The notes: generated by a model from the sequence alone, not told the origin. Positions 35,051-48,817 are shown, counted from the stretch's first letter. The stretch: 64,000 nt of DNA from JAEULH01 sp963746275 (GCA_963746275.1 CAVVAX010000037.1:40085-104084), one strand, 5' to 3'. Made by a program: numbers and translations.

Positions 35051-35223
35051 GCGTCTCCGCATCCTTGCCTCGGTGCTACGCGAGGCGCTGCGGAGACCCT
35101 CCTGCTGGTCGCCCGAGGGCGGGAAACATCTCTGGTCAAGCCGCATGCTCTTCGCCATCATCTTAGTGCGGAGACGGAGAGCGGCGGCTGAGCGTGTTTG
35201 CCGTCCGGTTGGGAGGAGAAACC

Positions 35224-35865
35224 ATGAGCGAAACAAGCTCGAGTGCACCGGCGGGTGGCATGACGCGAGAAGCGGTGGGTGTGTTCCATGACTGGCCGTC
35301 GCTGCAGGCCTGCGTCGACGACCTGCTCAGCTCCGGCTTCGACCGGTCGGAGCTCAGCCTTCTGGCCGGGCAAAAGGCCGTCGAGGAGAAGCTCGGTCAC
35401 GTCTACGAGAAGGTGGCCGAGCTGGAAGACGATCCGGAGGTGCCGAGGACGGCGTTCGTCGGCCGCGACTCCGCCGTCGAAGCTCGGACCGGCGTGATCG
35501 GCGCGCTGGCCTACATCGGCGCCGCCGCGGCCATTGGCGCCGTGGTCGCCTCCGGTGGCACGCTCGCTGCGGCCATCGCCGCGGCCGCGGTCGCCGGCGG
35601 TTCCGGCGGCTTGATCGGCACGCTGGCGACGCGTTGGCTGGGGCGCGACCGGGCGAAGGAGATCCAGTCGCAGATCGACAGGGGCGGACTGCTCCTCTGG
35701 GTCCGGGCGCGAGATCGTGCGCATGAGGATCGCGCCGTCGCCGTGCTCAATCGGCATTCTGCGGGCGACGTCCACGTCCACGACCTGCCGCGCCGCGACG
35801 ATCCGGAGGGCGATCCGCTTTCTGGCTTCCAGCCCGACCCGTTCCTGCCCCGCGCGAGGGTCTGA
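35224..35865 (+). CDS. Hypothetical protein with glycine-zipper membrane segment
   Basis: A 213-residue protein preceded by a strong GGGAGGAG ribosome-binding site. The N-terminal domain (about 18-80) reads GVFHDWPSLQACVDDLLSSG and FDRSELSLLAGQ, like the general-stress-protein 17M/DUF1269-type ferredoxin-like fold. Residues about 88-135 are a Gly/Ala-rich hydrophobic stretch (GALAYIGAAAAIGAVVASGG), probably a membrane hairpin. The C-terminal part repeats a soluble fold with LLLWVRARD and ends VHVHDLPRR. Such proteins are often stress-induced; function is unknown. It stands alone between repeats and the histidine kinase. Confidence 0.72.
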   Translation: MSETSSSAPAGGMTREAVGVFHDWPSLQACVDDLLSSGFDRSELSLLAGQKAVEEKLGHVYEKVAELEDDPEVPRTAFVGRDSAVEARTGVIGALAYIGAAAAIGAVVASGGTLAAAIAAAAVAGGSGGLIGTLATRWLGRDRAKEIQSQIDRGGLLLWVRARDRAHEDRAVAVLNRHSAGDVHVHDLPRRDDPEGDPLSGFQPDPFLPRARV

Positions 35866-36111
35866 GCCTCCGCTGGCGGCGAGGGAGCGCAAGACGTCTA
35901 CCCAACGGGGCACGAAGCAGCCACCGGGCGGTCGCGCCCCGGGCTGGCGACGGCCTTGGCCGCCGCCTATCTCCCGCGGTGCGTCCGCGCCGAGGGCGCG
36001 CAGGAGCCGCTTGCTCAGCGGGCGCCCGCGGAGACGCAAGTGCGAATGCGTATAGATCCCTCAAGGGAGACATGACATCCTTGGCTGCGCTGGACAGCGG
36101 ATGGTACGGCG

Positions 36112-38329
36112 GTGTCAGAAGACGAGGTGTTTTATGACCCAAAAGAGGGGCACGGAGGTCCGACCCTGACCCGCCCGCTCCGCGTCGCCGCGGACGCCGC
36201 GGCTCCGCCGCTGCTGTTCGAGCAGGTGCTTCGCCAGTCGGCTGAGCCGATCATCGTCAGCGACAAATTCGAACGCCTGATCCTCGTCAACGATGCGGCG
36301 AAGCGCCTTCTCGGCGGCGATCTCGAAGGCAAGACGCTCGCCGACGTCACCGGCAAGTGGGCCGACCTCTACGAGGCCGGGCGGTGCCTGACCGCGGACG
36401 AAGCGCCGTTGCACCGCGCGCTGGCCGGGGAGACCCAGATCGGCCGCGAACTGCAGCTCGTCCGCCGCGACGGCATCGTCCGCACCGTGCTGGTGAGCGC
36501 CGCTCCCGTTTCCGACGGGAGCGAGATCACCGCTGCCATCGCCAACTATTCGGAGATCACCAGCTACCGCAAGAGCGAGGAGCGGTATCGCGCGCTCGTC
36601 GAGGCAATCCCCATCGGCGTCATCCGCAGCACGGTCAGCGGCGACATCGTAGATGGCAACGATGCCTTCCTCAACATGATCCAGTACAGCCGCGACGAGC
36701 TGGAAGCGGGCCGGATCCGCTGGCACGACCTGACGCCGCCGGAATTCCTGCCGCTGGATGCCGCCGCCATCGCCGAGGCCAAGCAGTGCGGCCGCTGCGC
36801 GCCTTACGAGAAGGCGTACATCCGCAAGGATGGAACGACCCTGCCCATCCTCATCGGCTACAGCCTCGTCGGCCCGAAGCGCGATGAGGGCATCGCCTTC
36901 ATCCTCGACCTCACGGAACGGCAGGCGGCCGAGCGGGCGCTGCGCGACAGCGAGCAGCGGCTGCAGGACGTGCTCGACAACCTGTTCGCCTTCGTCGGGA
37001 TCCTCGAGCTCGACGGCGTCCTCGTCTGGGCCAACCGGGCGCCGCTGGAGGCCGCCGGCCTGACCCTGGACGACGTCCGCGGCAAGCGCTTCGAGGAGGC
37101 CTACTGGTGGTCGCACGACCCGGCGCGTGCAGGCGCAGCTCGTCGAGGCCATGGCGCGGGCGGCGAAAGGCGAGGCCTCCCGGTACGACGTCGACGTGCG
37201 GATGGCTGGCGGCCGGCTCATGACCATCGACTTCATGATCGCGCCGCTGCGCAACGCCGACGGCGAGATCACCCACCTGCTGCCGTCTGCCGTCGACATC
37301 ACCGAGCGCAAGGCCGCCGAGAACGCGCTCCGCGACAGCGAGGCCAGGCTGAAGCTCGCCCAGGACGCGGGCGGGGTCGGCGTCTGGGACTGGGACCTCC
37401 GCGACGGCCGGATTTCCTGGTCCGATTCGTACTTCCGCCTCCTCGGCCTCGAGCCGTCGCCGGACCTGCAGCAGCTTTCCACCTTCTACTCGGCGTTCAT
37501 CCCGACGATCGCGAACGCGCGGCGGCGGACATCGAGCGGGCCTTGGCCGGGAGCGACCTACCGCAGCGAGTATCGCGTCGTCCACCCGTCGGGCGAGGTC
37601 CGCTGGATCGCCGGCCAGGGCGAGCTGCTGACCGACGCCTTGGGCCGCCCGGCGCGGATGCTCGGCGTCGCTTACGACGTCACCGCCCAGCACAGCCTGC
37701 TGCAGCAGCGCGAGATCATGCTGCGCGAGGTCAACCACCGGGTGAAGAACAACCTGCAGCTGGTCTCGAGCCTGCTCGACCTGCAGCAAGAGCGGCGCCG
37801 GCGAGCGAGCGGCTGCGCGACCAGCTCGCCCAGGCCGACCGCCGGATCATGACCATCGCCAGGATCCATGAGCACCTCTACCGCGGCGCCGAGCCCATCA
37901 GCACCATCGAGTTCGGCTCCTACCTGCGCGACCTCTGCCGGGATCTGGAAGCGTCCGTCGTCGGCGAGCGCGACATCGTCGTGAGCGTCGATGCCGACGC
38001 GGCCGAACTCGCGACCGACCGGGTCGTCTCGCTTGCGCTGATCGTCAACGAGCTCGTCACCAACGCCGCCAAGTACGCCTTCGTGGATCGCCCGGGCGGG
38101 CAGATCCGGGTCACGTTCCGCGCCGGGGCTGACGGCACCGGCCGGCTGACCATCGCCGACGACGGCCGCGGCCTTCCCGACGGCTACAGGATCGACGCCG
38201 GCCCCGGGCTCGGCATGAAGGTCGTCGCCGGCTTGGTTCGCAGCCTGCGGGCACAGCCTCGAGATCGGCAATGACGGCCCCGGCGCGCGCTTCACCATCA
38301 GCTGTGCCCCTGCGCAGCCGGCATCCTGA
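36112..38329 (+). pseudogene. Multi-PAS sensor histidine kinase (HisKA_2 type), about five frameshifts
   Basis: Read across frame switches this is one protein of about 740 residues with four PAS domains and a kinase core. PAS1 includes PIIVSDKFERLILVNDAAKR; PAS2 IVDGNDAFLNMIQYSRDELE; PAS3 FVGILELDGVLVWANRAPLE; PAS4 AGGVGVWDWDLRDGRISWSD. The phospho-acceptor box is MLREVNHRVKNNLQLVSSLL, the HisKA_2 form, followed by the ATPase motifs LIVNELVTNAAKYAF and IADDGRGLPDG. Switches lie near 37118, 37498, 37548, 37795 and 38255. There are no membrane segments, so it probably senses a cytosolic signal. No response regulator is adjacent. Start is a GTG; the true stop is the TGA at 38327. Confidence 0.85.
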
Positions 38330-38393
38330 CGCTGGGGCGACTGGCGAGGGGTTGACGCACCAACACCCGCAAAGAGCGCTCTTCCAGCCCCCT

Positions 38394-38430
38394 CATTCGT
38401 GACCCCCGGACGTGTTCCGGCGGTCCACTG
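38394..38430. repeat. Partial family C repeat
   Basis: CATTCGTGACCCCCGGACGT followed by GTTCCGGCGGTCCACTGAGG resembles one arm of the element at 27194. The opposite arm is not recognisable. It lies in the 199-base gap between the histidine kinase and the converging sulfotransferase gene, where nothing else is seen. Confidence 0.45.
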
Positions 38431-38528
38431 AGGCGTAGATGGCCGTGATAAGTGCGGCCATGAGGGTTGGACGATCTTATTGCAATGGCGCCGTGCACAG
38501 GCTCCGATACAACCTAACGCTCTGCGCT

Positions 38529-39374
38529 CTACACCAGGATCCTGCCCTCGGGCGAGACGTAGCCGAGTTCGACCATCAGCGGCCGGTGGCAGGCGAGGAC
38601 GGTTTCCACCTGCGCTGGCGTCAGCTCCTCCCGCCACGTCCCGGTACGGCCGCGGCGGAAGAAGGCGTCCGCCCCGCGGGCCCGTTCGACGAAGCCGCGC
38701 TCGCGCTCCTGGTCGGCGAGGACGCGGAACGAGCTGTGCCGGATCGCCCGGCGCAGCCGCGCCTCGTCCCTGGGCATCCTGAGGAAAGCGCAGGCTTGCG
38801 CGAAGGCGCGCCTGGGCGAGGCCAGCATGTCCTCGTAGCGCAGCGTCTTCAGGTTCAGCCCCGGCGCGTTCAGCCAGCTTCGCACGTGCGTCGACCAGTC
38901 GGAAATGACCTGGACGACGTGACCCTCCTTGGCCGGGATCTCGAGCCCCTTGAAGCAGATGGCGTTCACCGCCTGGTCCATGGCGATCGCGTAGTGGTGG
39001 CTGAAGGAGACGGCGACGTCGAGCGGATTGCGGATGACGTAGATCGCGCCAAAGGTGACGTCCGGCGTGATCGTCGGGATGCCGGCGATGGTGGCGATGG
39101 CGCTGTGGGTCTTGACCGGGACGAGGCCGGGTGAGGCCGAGGCCAGCGCCCGATGCGCCGCAGGCCTCAGCCTGTTGATCTCCTCGCGCGACAGGGCCGA
39201 CGGCTCCTTGCCGGAAAGCCGCGCGTAGGGCTCGATCCGCATGTCACCCAGGGCGAACTCCGGCAGGGCGTTGATGTCCTGAGGCTCCGCCGCGTTCCGC
39301 AGGTAGTTGGCGAGGAACGCCCGGAGCCAGGTGTTGCCGGACTTCGGGTAGGAGGCGAGCCAGAGGATCGGCAT
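38529..39374 (-). CDS. Sulfotransferase family protein
   Basis: A 281-residue cytosolic enzyme using PAPS as sulfate donor. The 5'-phosphosulfate-binding loop is at the N-terminus: LWLASYPKSGNTWLRAFLAN. The 3'-phosphate motif follows as AIYVIRNPLDVAVSFSHHYA near residue 110, and LKTLRYEDMLASPRRAFA near 177 is typical of the family. The acceptor, which may be a glycolipid, polysaccharide or small alcohol, cannot be read from the sequence. It diverges from the SAM methyltransferase gene at 39679; together they suggest decoration of a surface glycan or lipid (inference). Confidence 0.9.
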   Translation of the reverse strand: MPILWLASYPKSGNTWLRAFLANYLRNAAEPQDINALPEFALGDMRIEPYARLSGKEPSALSREEINRLRPAAHRALASASPGLVPVKTHSAIATIAGIPTITPDVTFGAIYVIRNPLDVAVSFSHHYAIAMDQAVNAICFKGLEIPAKEGHVVQVISDWSTHVRSWLNAPGLNLKTLRYEDMLASPRRAFAQACAFLRMPRDEARLRRAIRHSSFRVLADQERERGFVERARGADAFFRRGRTGTWREELTPAQVETVLACHRPLMVELGYVSPEGRILV

Positions 39375-39678
39375 TTACCGGCACCGGGGACAGCCCATTT
39401 CGACACCCGGTTTAGCTGCGGCGCCGGGCTCTTGTCACGCAGGAGCGCAATCGCGCGGACGTGCCGGACCGGCAACCATAGCCGCGGGGGGATCGACGTC
39501 GACCGGGGCGCAGCCATGCTCATTCGGACCGGTGGACCCGCTAGCCAGAGTTCACTAGTGTCTGCGGGGCATGGAAGACGGCCGAAGCGGGCCTTGAGGC
39601 AAGCCGGTCAAGGCCAGGAGAGACGGCAACTGGCCATCACCTCAACCTTGAATCAGGTGCGTAAGCAGGGGTAGCGAC
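39375..39678. other. Divergent intergenic region, no gene seen
   Basis: These 304 bases separate the diverging sulfotransferase and methyltransferase genes and should contain both promoters. I see no convincing -35/-10 pair, no RNA gene and no repeat match. Short palindromes such as TTCACTAGTG are present. Confidence 0.5.
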
Positions 39679-40332
39679 GTGGAAAACGGTCAAGGTACGT
39701 GCCTGAACATCGGTTGCGCCGATAGCGTCGCCGAAGGCTGGATTAACCTCGATTCCTCGCCGACCTTGCGGATAGCGACGATCCCGATCGCAGGGAGATT
39801 CCTGGTTCGCGCCCTCGATCGACCCACCAAGTTCCAAAGCGCCGTCTACGGCGATATCGTTCGCGGGCTGAAGCTGCCGCCGGGCTCGTGTGACCTGGTT
39901 TTTGCCTCCCACGTTCTCGAGCATCTTTCGATGCCGAATTTCGAGACGGCGCTGCAGAACATCTATGTGTATCTGCGTCCGGGCGGGCTTCTTCGCGTCC
40001 TTGTCCCGGATCTGAACGACTATATTGAGGGCTACCGTCAGGAGGCCGGCGACGGGGCCACCGCCAGCGAGGCCGCGCCCGCCTTCATGACGCTGACCGG
40101 GCTTGCCTGCGAAGGCACGCGCAGGTCCCTCGGCGCCCGGTTGCGCGAAGCGCTCTCCAACTCCCGGCATCAGACCATGTGGGACGAACCGTCGCTAAAC
40201 GCGGCGCTGGCGCGTCACGGCTTCACGAACATCCGCTCCTGTGGCTATGGCGGGTGGGGCGACGAGCGCTTCGCCGCGGTCGAACTCGAAATCCGCCACG
40301 ATCGCTCGATCTGCGTTGAGGCGACGAAGTAG
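39679..40332 (+). CDS. SAM-dependent methyltransferase
   Basis: A class I methyltransferase of 217 residues. The SAM-binding loop is at the very start: TCLNIGCADSVAEGWINLD. The post-motif acidic strand and SPPGSxD-like region read LPPGSCDLVFASHVLEHL near residue 72, followed by ALQNIYVYLRPGGLLRVLVPDL. This is the compact type often found in sugar or lipopolysaccharide gene sets. The start is a GTG with only a weak upstream site. The local sequence at its 5' end is less GC-rich than the surroundings. The substrate is unknown. Confidence 0.85.
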   Translation: MENGQGTCLNIGCADSVAEGWINLDSSPTLRIATIPIAGRFLVRALDRPTKFQSAVYGDIVRGLKLPPGSCDLVFASHVLEHLSMPNFETALQNIYVYLRPGGLLRVLVPDLNDYIEGYRQEAGDGATASEAAPAFMTLTGLACEGTRRSLGARLREALSNSRHQTMWDEPSLNAALARHGFTNIRSCGYGGWGDERFAAVELEIRHDRSICVEATK

Positions 40333-40360
40333 GCGTCCCGCGGCTTCGCGTCGCTCCGGC

Positions 40361-41869
40361 TCAGCCGCGCACCGGCGCGGCGGCCGCAAGCAGCGCGTCG
40401 AGGTCCAGGTGGTGCTCGAGGTGTTCCGACAGCCGATCGAGCACCGCTTCGACCTCGGCTTCGTAGACGAGGCCGCTCGCGTCCCGCCGGCGCAGCCGAC
40501 CGAGGAAGGCCGCGCGAAAGCCGTCGGCGGCGAACAGCCCATGAAGGTAGCAGCCGAACACCCGCCGGTCGGCGGAGATGCAGCCGTCGGTGCGGCCGTC
40601 GAAGCGAAGCATCGGCCGGGTCAGCCCGGCGCCGGTGGTCCGGCCCATGTGCATCTCGTAGCCGCGGACCGCCTCGCCGGAGGACAGCTCTTGGCCGGCG
40701 ACCTCGCAAAGGGCCTTGTCGGCCGAGAGCTCCGTTGCCACGTCGAGCAGGCCGAGGCCTGGCGCGTCGCTTGCGGGCCCCTCGATCCCCTGCGGGTCGC
40801 GGACCGTCCTTCCCAGGATCTGGTAGCCGCCGCACAGGCCGACGACGATCCCGCCGCGGCGGACATGGGCGCGGAGGTCGATGTCCCACCCTTGTTGGCG
40901 GAGGAAGGCGAGGTCGCTGATGGTGGCCTTCGATCCCGGCAGCACGATCAGGTCGATGTCGCCGGGGATAGGATTGCCGGGGTGGACGAACTGGACCTCG
41001 ACGTCGGGCTCGGCGATCAGCGGGTCGAGATCGTCGAAGTTGGCGATGCGCTGGAGTAGGGGCACGGCGACCCGGATGGGCGCGGCCGTCTGCGCCGCGG
41101 TTTGTGCGCCAGGCTTGGGCCGCTCCAGGGCGACGGCGTCCTCGGCTGGCAGCCGGCGCGCGTCGGCAAACCAGGGGACAATGCCGAAGCTTCTCAGCCC
41201 CGTGCGTTCGCCGATGATGGCGATGCCCGCGTCGAACAGGGCCGCATCGCCGCGGAACTTGTTGATGACGTAGCCCACGAGCCGGCCGCGGTCGGCGTCG
41301 CCGAGCAGCGCCGAGGTGCCGACGATGCTGGCGATCACGCCGCCGCGGTCGATGTCGCCGACGAGCACGACCGGCACATTCGCCGCCTCGGCGAAGCCCA
41401 TGTTGGCGATGTCGCCGTCGCGAAGGTTCACCTCGGCGGGGCTGCCGGCGCCCTCGACCAGCACCAGGTCGGCGCCCGCGGCGAGCCGCCCGAAGCTCTC
41501 CAGCACCTTGGTCAGCAGGGTCGGCTTCAGCCGCTGGTAGTCGCGGGCCCGGGCGTTGGTCAGCACCCGCCCCTGGACCACGACCTGCGCGCCGATGTCG
41601 GTCTGCGGCTTGAGCAGCACCGGGTTCATGTCGCTGGATGGGGCAATGCCGCAGGCGCGCGCCTGCAGCGCCTGGGCACGGCCGATCTCGCCGCCATCGA
41701 TGGTGACGGCGGCGTTGTTCGACATGTTCTGCGGCTTGAACGGCCGGACCTTCAGCCCGCGGCGGGTGAAGGCGCGGCAGAGGCCGGCGGCGAGCAGCGA
41801 CTTGCCTACGTCCGACCCGGTGCCCTGCAGCATCAGCGCCCGTGGCCGGGCGCCGTCAGCGGCCGGCAA
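40361..41869 (-). CDS. cobQ: Cobyric acid synthase
   Basis: Amidates the b, d, e and g side chains of adenosylcobyrinic acid a,c-diamide, using glutamine and ATP. The N-terminal P-loop is LMLQGTGSDVGKSLLAAG near residue 12; FKPQNMSNNAAVT and VLVEGAGSPAEVNL follow. The C-terminal amidotransferase domain has IVLPGSKATISDLAFL and the nucleophile cysteine in VVGLCGGYQILGRTV, with MHMGRT near the end. The length of 502 is slightly long (CobQ about 480-490). The start is a TTG that overlaps the SYLF stop by 14 bases; an ATG 12 codons inside is an alternative. It is the last gene of the minus-strand cobalamin block. Confidence 0.95.
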   Translation of the reverse strand: MPAADGARPRALMLQGTGSDVGKSLLAAGLCRAFTRRGLKVRPFKPQNMSNNAAVTIDGGEIGRAQALQARACGIAPSSDMNPVLLKPQTDIGAQVVVQGRVLTNARARDYQRLKPTLLTKVLESFGRLAAGADLVLVEGAGSPAEVNLRDGDIANMGFAEAANVPVVLVGDIDRGGVIASIVGTSALLGDADRGRLVGYVINKFRGDAALFDAGIAIIGERTGLRSFGIVPWFADARRLPAEDAVALERPKPGAQTAAQTAAPIRVAVPLLQRIANFDDLDPLIAEPDVEVQFVHPGNPIPGDIDLIVLPGSKATISDLAFLRQQGWDIDLRAHVRRGGIVVGLCGGYQILGRTVRDPQGIEGPASDAPGLGLLDVATELSADKALCEVAGQELSSGEAVRGYEMHMGRTTGAGLTRPMLRFDGRTDGCISADRRVFGCYLHGLFAADGFRAAFLGRLRRRDASGLVYEAEVEAVLDRLSEHLEHHLDLDALLAAAAPVRG

Positions 41870-42542
41870 GCGTCTGCCTCAGGACATCCGCCTGCGGGTT
41901 CGCGACCTCCCGGCGCAAGAGGATCGCCTCGGGCGTGACGGCGCGGCCGTAGAAGGCCTGGTTGAGGTCGTTGCGGCGGATGATGCCGGCGCCCTCCAGG
42001 CTCATGCCGGCGAACAGCCCGGAGACGTTGGAGTAGGCGAGCACGTCGGCGCCCAGCGCTGTCGTCGTCGCGGCGCCGATGCCGCCGCCGATCTCGCCCA
42101 CGGCGAAGGTGAGTTCGCCGCCGAACTTGCCCTGGTTGCGGATGACGGCGTTGACCGCGCGCTGGCTGCGCAGCAGCAGCACCACCTCCGCCGACTGGAA
42201 GCCGGCCTGGAGGCCGAAGCTGCCGGCGGCGAGGTTGTAGAACGCCGGGTTGCTCCAGCTGCCGTCGGCGCCGCGGACGAGGACGACGCCGGAGCCGCCC
42301 TGGGCGCCGACGATGAAGGCGCCCTTGGTCACCGCCGGGAAGATGGCGATGCCGCGCGCCGTGCGCAGGTTGGCGCGGAACATCTCGGCCATGTCGTCGT
42401 TCTGGTTCTTCAGCCGCTCGACGGCCCAGCGGGAGGCGTCGACCAGGCTTCCCGCCTCGGTGCGCGCGTCCCAGGTGCGCGAGCAGCCGGCTATCCCGAT
42501 GCCGAGGACGGCGAGAAGCAGAAAAGCGAAGAACGGACGCAT
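41856..42542 (-). CDS. SYLF-domain lipoprotein
   Basis: A 228-residue exported lipoprotein. The signal peptide MRPFFAFLLLAVLGIGIAGC ends in the lipobox GIAGC, so the mature protein is probably anchored in a membrane through cysteine 20. The rest is the SYLF (DUF500/Ysc84) lipid-binding domain: ARGIAIFPAVTKGAFIVGAQ near residue 64, GADGSWSNPAFYNLAAGSFG near 90, LNQAFYGRAVTPEAIL near the end. Bacterial members are periplasmic and of unknown function. It sits between cobO and cobQ; a link to cobalamin is not implied by its sequence. Confidence 0.9.
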   Translation of the reverse strand: MRPFFAFLLLAVLGIGIAGCSRTWDARTEAGSLVDASRWAVERLKNQNDDMAEMFRANLRTARGIAIFPAVTKGAFIVGAQGGSGVVLVRGADGSWSNPAFYNLAAGSFGLQAGFQSAEVVLLLRSQRAVNAVIRNQGKFGGELTFAVGEIGGGIGAATTTALGADVLAYSNVSGLFAGMSLEGAGIIRRNDLNQAFYGRAVTPEAILLRREVANPQADVLRQTLAGR

Positions 42543-42590
42543 ACGCTGAAGCCGCCTCTAGTTACGCTGATGTACCGAAATCGAGAACGA

Positions 42591-42672
42591 CGTCATCGCG
42601 AGCCGCGTAGCGGCGTGGCGATCCACAACAGCCTCTGAATTGCCGCGTCGGCTTCGCCTCCTCGCAACGACG
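42591..42672 (+). repeat. Dispersed palindromic repeat, family A, copy 3 (full length)
   Basis: An 82-base copy in the same direction as the one at 11375: CGTCATCGCGAGCCGCGTAG, GCGGCGTGGCGATCC, a spacer, GCGTCGGCTTCGCCTCCTCG and CAACGACG. It lies in the 217-base gap between cobO and the SYLF gene, which may therefore be a transcription boundary. Confidence 0.82.
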
Positions 42673-42759
42673 ATATCTGTCTGATCCCTCTGGATCACAT
42701 TCCGCCCGGAGGCGTCCGACGGCGGCGAGGGGATCACGGCCCTAGAGTGCGGGCAAGTG

Positions 42760-43367
42760 TCAAAATTCGACGCCCGCCTGGGCCTTCACCCCGGAGCGGA
42801 ACGGGTGCTTGACCATGGTCATCTCGGTGACCAGGTCGGCGGCCTCGATCAGCTCCTCCTTGGCGTTGCGGCCGGTGACGACGACGTGGAGGTCCTGCCG
42901 CCGGGCCGCGAGCACGGGCAGCACCTCGGCGATGTCGAGGTAGCCGTAGCGCAGGACGATGTTGAGCTCGTCGAGGATGACCATGCGATAGCTCGAATCG
43001 GCGATCATGTCCTTCGCCGTTTCCCAGGCCTGACGGGCGGCGGCGATGTCGCGCTGGCGGTCCTGGGTGTCCCAGGTGAAGCCCTCGCCCATGGCCTTGA
43101 TGACGCAGAGCTCGGGGAAGCGCGCCAGGACGTCGCGCTCGCCGGTCGCCCAGGCGCCCTTGACGAACTGGACGATGCCGACCTTGAAGCCGTGGCCGAT
43201 CGAGCGCACGGCAAGACCCATGGCCGCGGTCGTCTTGCCCTTGCCCTTGCCGGTGTGGACGATGAGCAGGCCCTTCTCCTCGGTCTTGGTCGCCAGGATC
43301 TTGTCGCGGGCCGCCTTCTTCTTCGCCATCTTCTCGGCGTGGCGGCGGTCGAGATCCTCTTCGTCGC

Positions 43368-43371
<4 letters not shown>
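42760..43371 (-). CDS. cobO: Cob(I)yrinic acid a,c-diamide adenosyltransferase
   Basis: Transfers adenosyl from ATP to cobalt(I) corrinoids (CobO/BtuR/CobA type). The 203-residue protein has the inverted P-loop GLLIVHTGKGKGKTTAAMGL near residue 34, FVKGAWATGERDVL near 70, and MVILDELNIVLRYGYLD near 130 as Walker B. VVTGRNAKEELIEAADLVTE completes the family pattern. The basic N-terminal segment (EKMAKKKAARDKI) is common in alphaproteobacteria. The ATG has GGAGG upstream and overlaps the cobN stop (ATGA), so it is the fourth gene of cobU-cobW-cobN-cobO. Confidence 0.95.
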
Positions 43372-47166
<3,795 letters not shown>

Positions 47167-47189
47167 GGCTCAGGCCCCGCGCGCGGACA

Positions 47190-48249
47190 TCATGCGACGC
47201 CGGCGCCGATCGCATCTCCGGCCCACTCTCCGGCAAGGCCGCGCTCACCGCGGCGGCGTCGATGCCCCGCTCGGCGATGACGACGAGCTCGCTCCGCCGC
47301 GGCTCACCCTTCTGCCACGGCCGGTCGTAGTAGCGCTCGACCCGGGCGCCGACCGCCTGGATGACGTGGCGCATGGCCTTGCCGGGCACGTCGACGAAGC
47401 CCTTGATCCGGAGCACGTCGTGGGCGGCGGCGGCGGCGCGGATGCGCGCCTCCAGCGCCGCCGGATCGGCGATCGGGCCCGGGGCCGCGATGAAGCTCAC
47501 GAACTCGTCGTGGTCGTGGTCCTCCTCGCCGTCGTGATGCGAGAACCTGGCGTCGATGCCGTCTTCGGCGGCGGCGGCGAGGCCGAGCACGACCAGCGGG
47601 ATCGAGGGCGCCGTGGACGCTTTCCAGGATCTTCACGCCCGGGCGCAGCGCCGCTCTCCAGGCCGGAGCGGAGCCCGGCGAGGGCGGCGGCGTCGACGCC
47701 GTCGATCTTGTTGAGCACGACCATGTCGGCGCAGGCGAGCTGGTCTTCGAACAGCTCCTCCAGGGGCTCGTCATGATCAACGGCGACAGCGCCCGCCCGT
47801 TCCGCGGCCGCGCCTTGCGGCGCGGCGGCGAAGCGGCCGGCGGCGACGGCCGGCGCATCGACGACGGTGACCACGCCGTCGACCGTGACCTTCGAGCGGA
47901 CCTCCGGCCAGTTGAACGCCTTGACCAGCGGCTTCGGCAGGGCCAGGCCGGAGGTCTCGATGACGATGTGGTCGGGCGGCTCGGCGCGGCCGAGCAGCGT
48001 CTCCATGGTCGGCAGGAACTCGTCGGCGACGGTGCAGCAGATGCAGCCGTTGGCGAGCTCGATGACGTCGTCGTCCTCGCAGCCGGCGATGCCGCAGCCG
48101 AGCAGCAGCTCGCGGTCGAAGCCGAGGTCGCCGAACTCGTTGATGATCAGGGCGAGGCGCCGGCCGCGGGCGTTGGCGACCAGGTGACGGATCAGCGTCG
48201 TCTTGCCCGCGCCGAGAAAGCCGGTGACCACCGTCGCCGGGATCTTCAT
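47190..48249 (-). pseudogene. cobW: CobW-family GTPase, about three frameshifts
   Basis: A COG0523 G3E-type GTPase, a metallochaperone thought to feed cobalt to the chelatase. The ATG gives MKIPATVVTGFLGAGKTTLI, with the P-loop. INEFGDLGFDRELL and the metal-binding CxCC in ELANGCICCTV follow, then VIETSGLALPKPL and VVLNKIDG. Near 47650 and 47590 the frame shifts by one extra base each time, leading to a His/Asp/Glu stretch (SHHDGEEDHDHDEFVSF), a likely metal-binding loop, and to LRIKGFVDVPGKAMRHVIQA. A third shift near 47240 gives a stop at 47190, just before cobN. The repaired length is about 350 residues. Confidence 0.88.
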
Positions 48250-48262
48250 CTGCCGCCGCCCT

Positions 48263-48817
48263 TCATCGTGCCGTCTCCTCCTCCTTGAGTGTGAGCGGGA
48301 TGCCGGCGGCGACGAAGACCACCCGTCCGCGCGATCGCCGCCACCGCCTGATTGAGCCTGCCGGCCTCGTCGCGGAAGGCGCGGCCGAGCGGTGTCTCCG
48401 GCACGAGCCCGAGGCCGACCTCGTTGCTGACCAGCACCACCGGCCCCGCCGTGGCCGCCAGCGCACCGACCAGCCGCTCGCGCTCTGCCGCCCACGTCGC
48501 GCCCCGCGGCCATGACGTTGCTGAGCCAGAGCGTCAGGCAATCGACCAGCACCGGCCGATCCGGCGCTGCGTGCCTGCCGAGCGCCGCGGCAAGCTCGAC
48601 GCGGCTCCTCCACCGTCGTCCAGCCGGGCCCGCGCCGGGCCCGGTGGTGGCGGATGCGCTCGGCCATCTCGTCGTCGCCGGCCTCGGCGGTGGCGAGATA
48701 GACGCCGCCGGAAGCCGCCGCCTCGACGAGACGTTCGGCATGGACGCTCTTGCCGGAGCGGGCGCCGCCGAGCACCAGGGTTACGTTCGGCAGCGATAAT
48801 GATGCCTTGCGGATCAC
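48263..48817 (-). pseudogene. cobU: Adenosylcobinamide kinase/guanylyltransferase, three frameshifts
   Basis: Phosphorylates adenosylcobinamide and transfers GMP to it during nucleotide-loop assembly (CobU/CobP). The N-terminal P-loop is VTLVLGGARSGKSVHAERLV, with YLATAEAGDDEMAERIRHHR next, including the histidine that takes GMP. One extra base each near 48600, 48490 and 48320 moves through VLVDCLTLWLSNVMAAG and VLVSNEVGLGLVPETPLGR to the end FVAAGIPLTLKEEE. The repaired protein is about 180 residues, as in the family. The start is a GTG with GGAGG seven bases upstream. It is the first gene after the cobalamin riboswitch. Confidence 0.9.
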
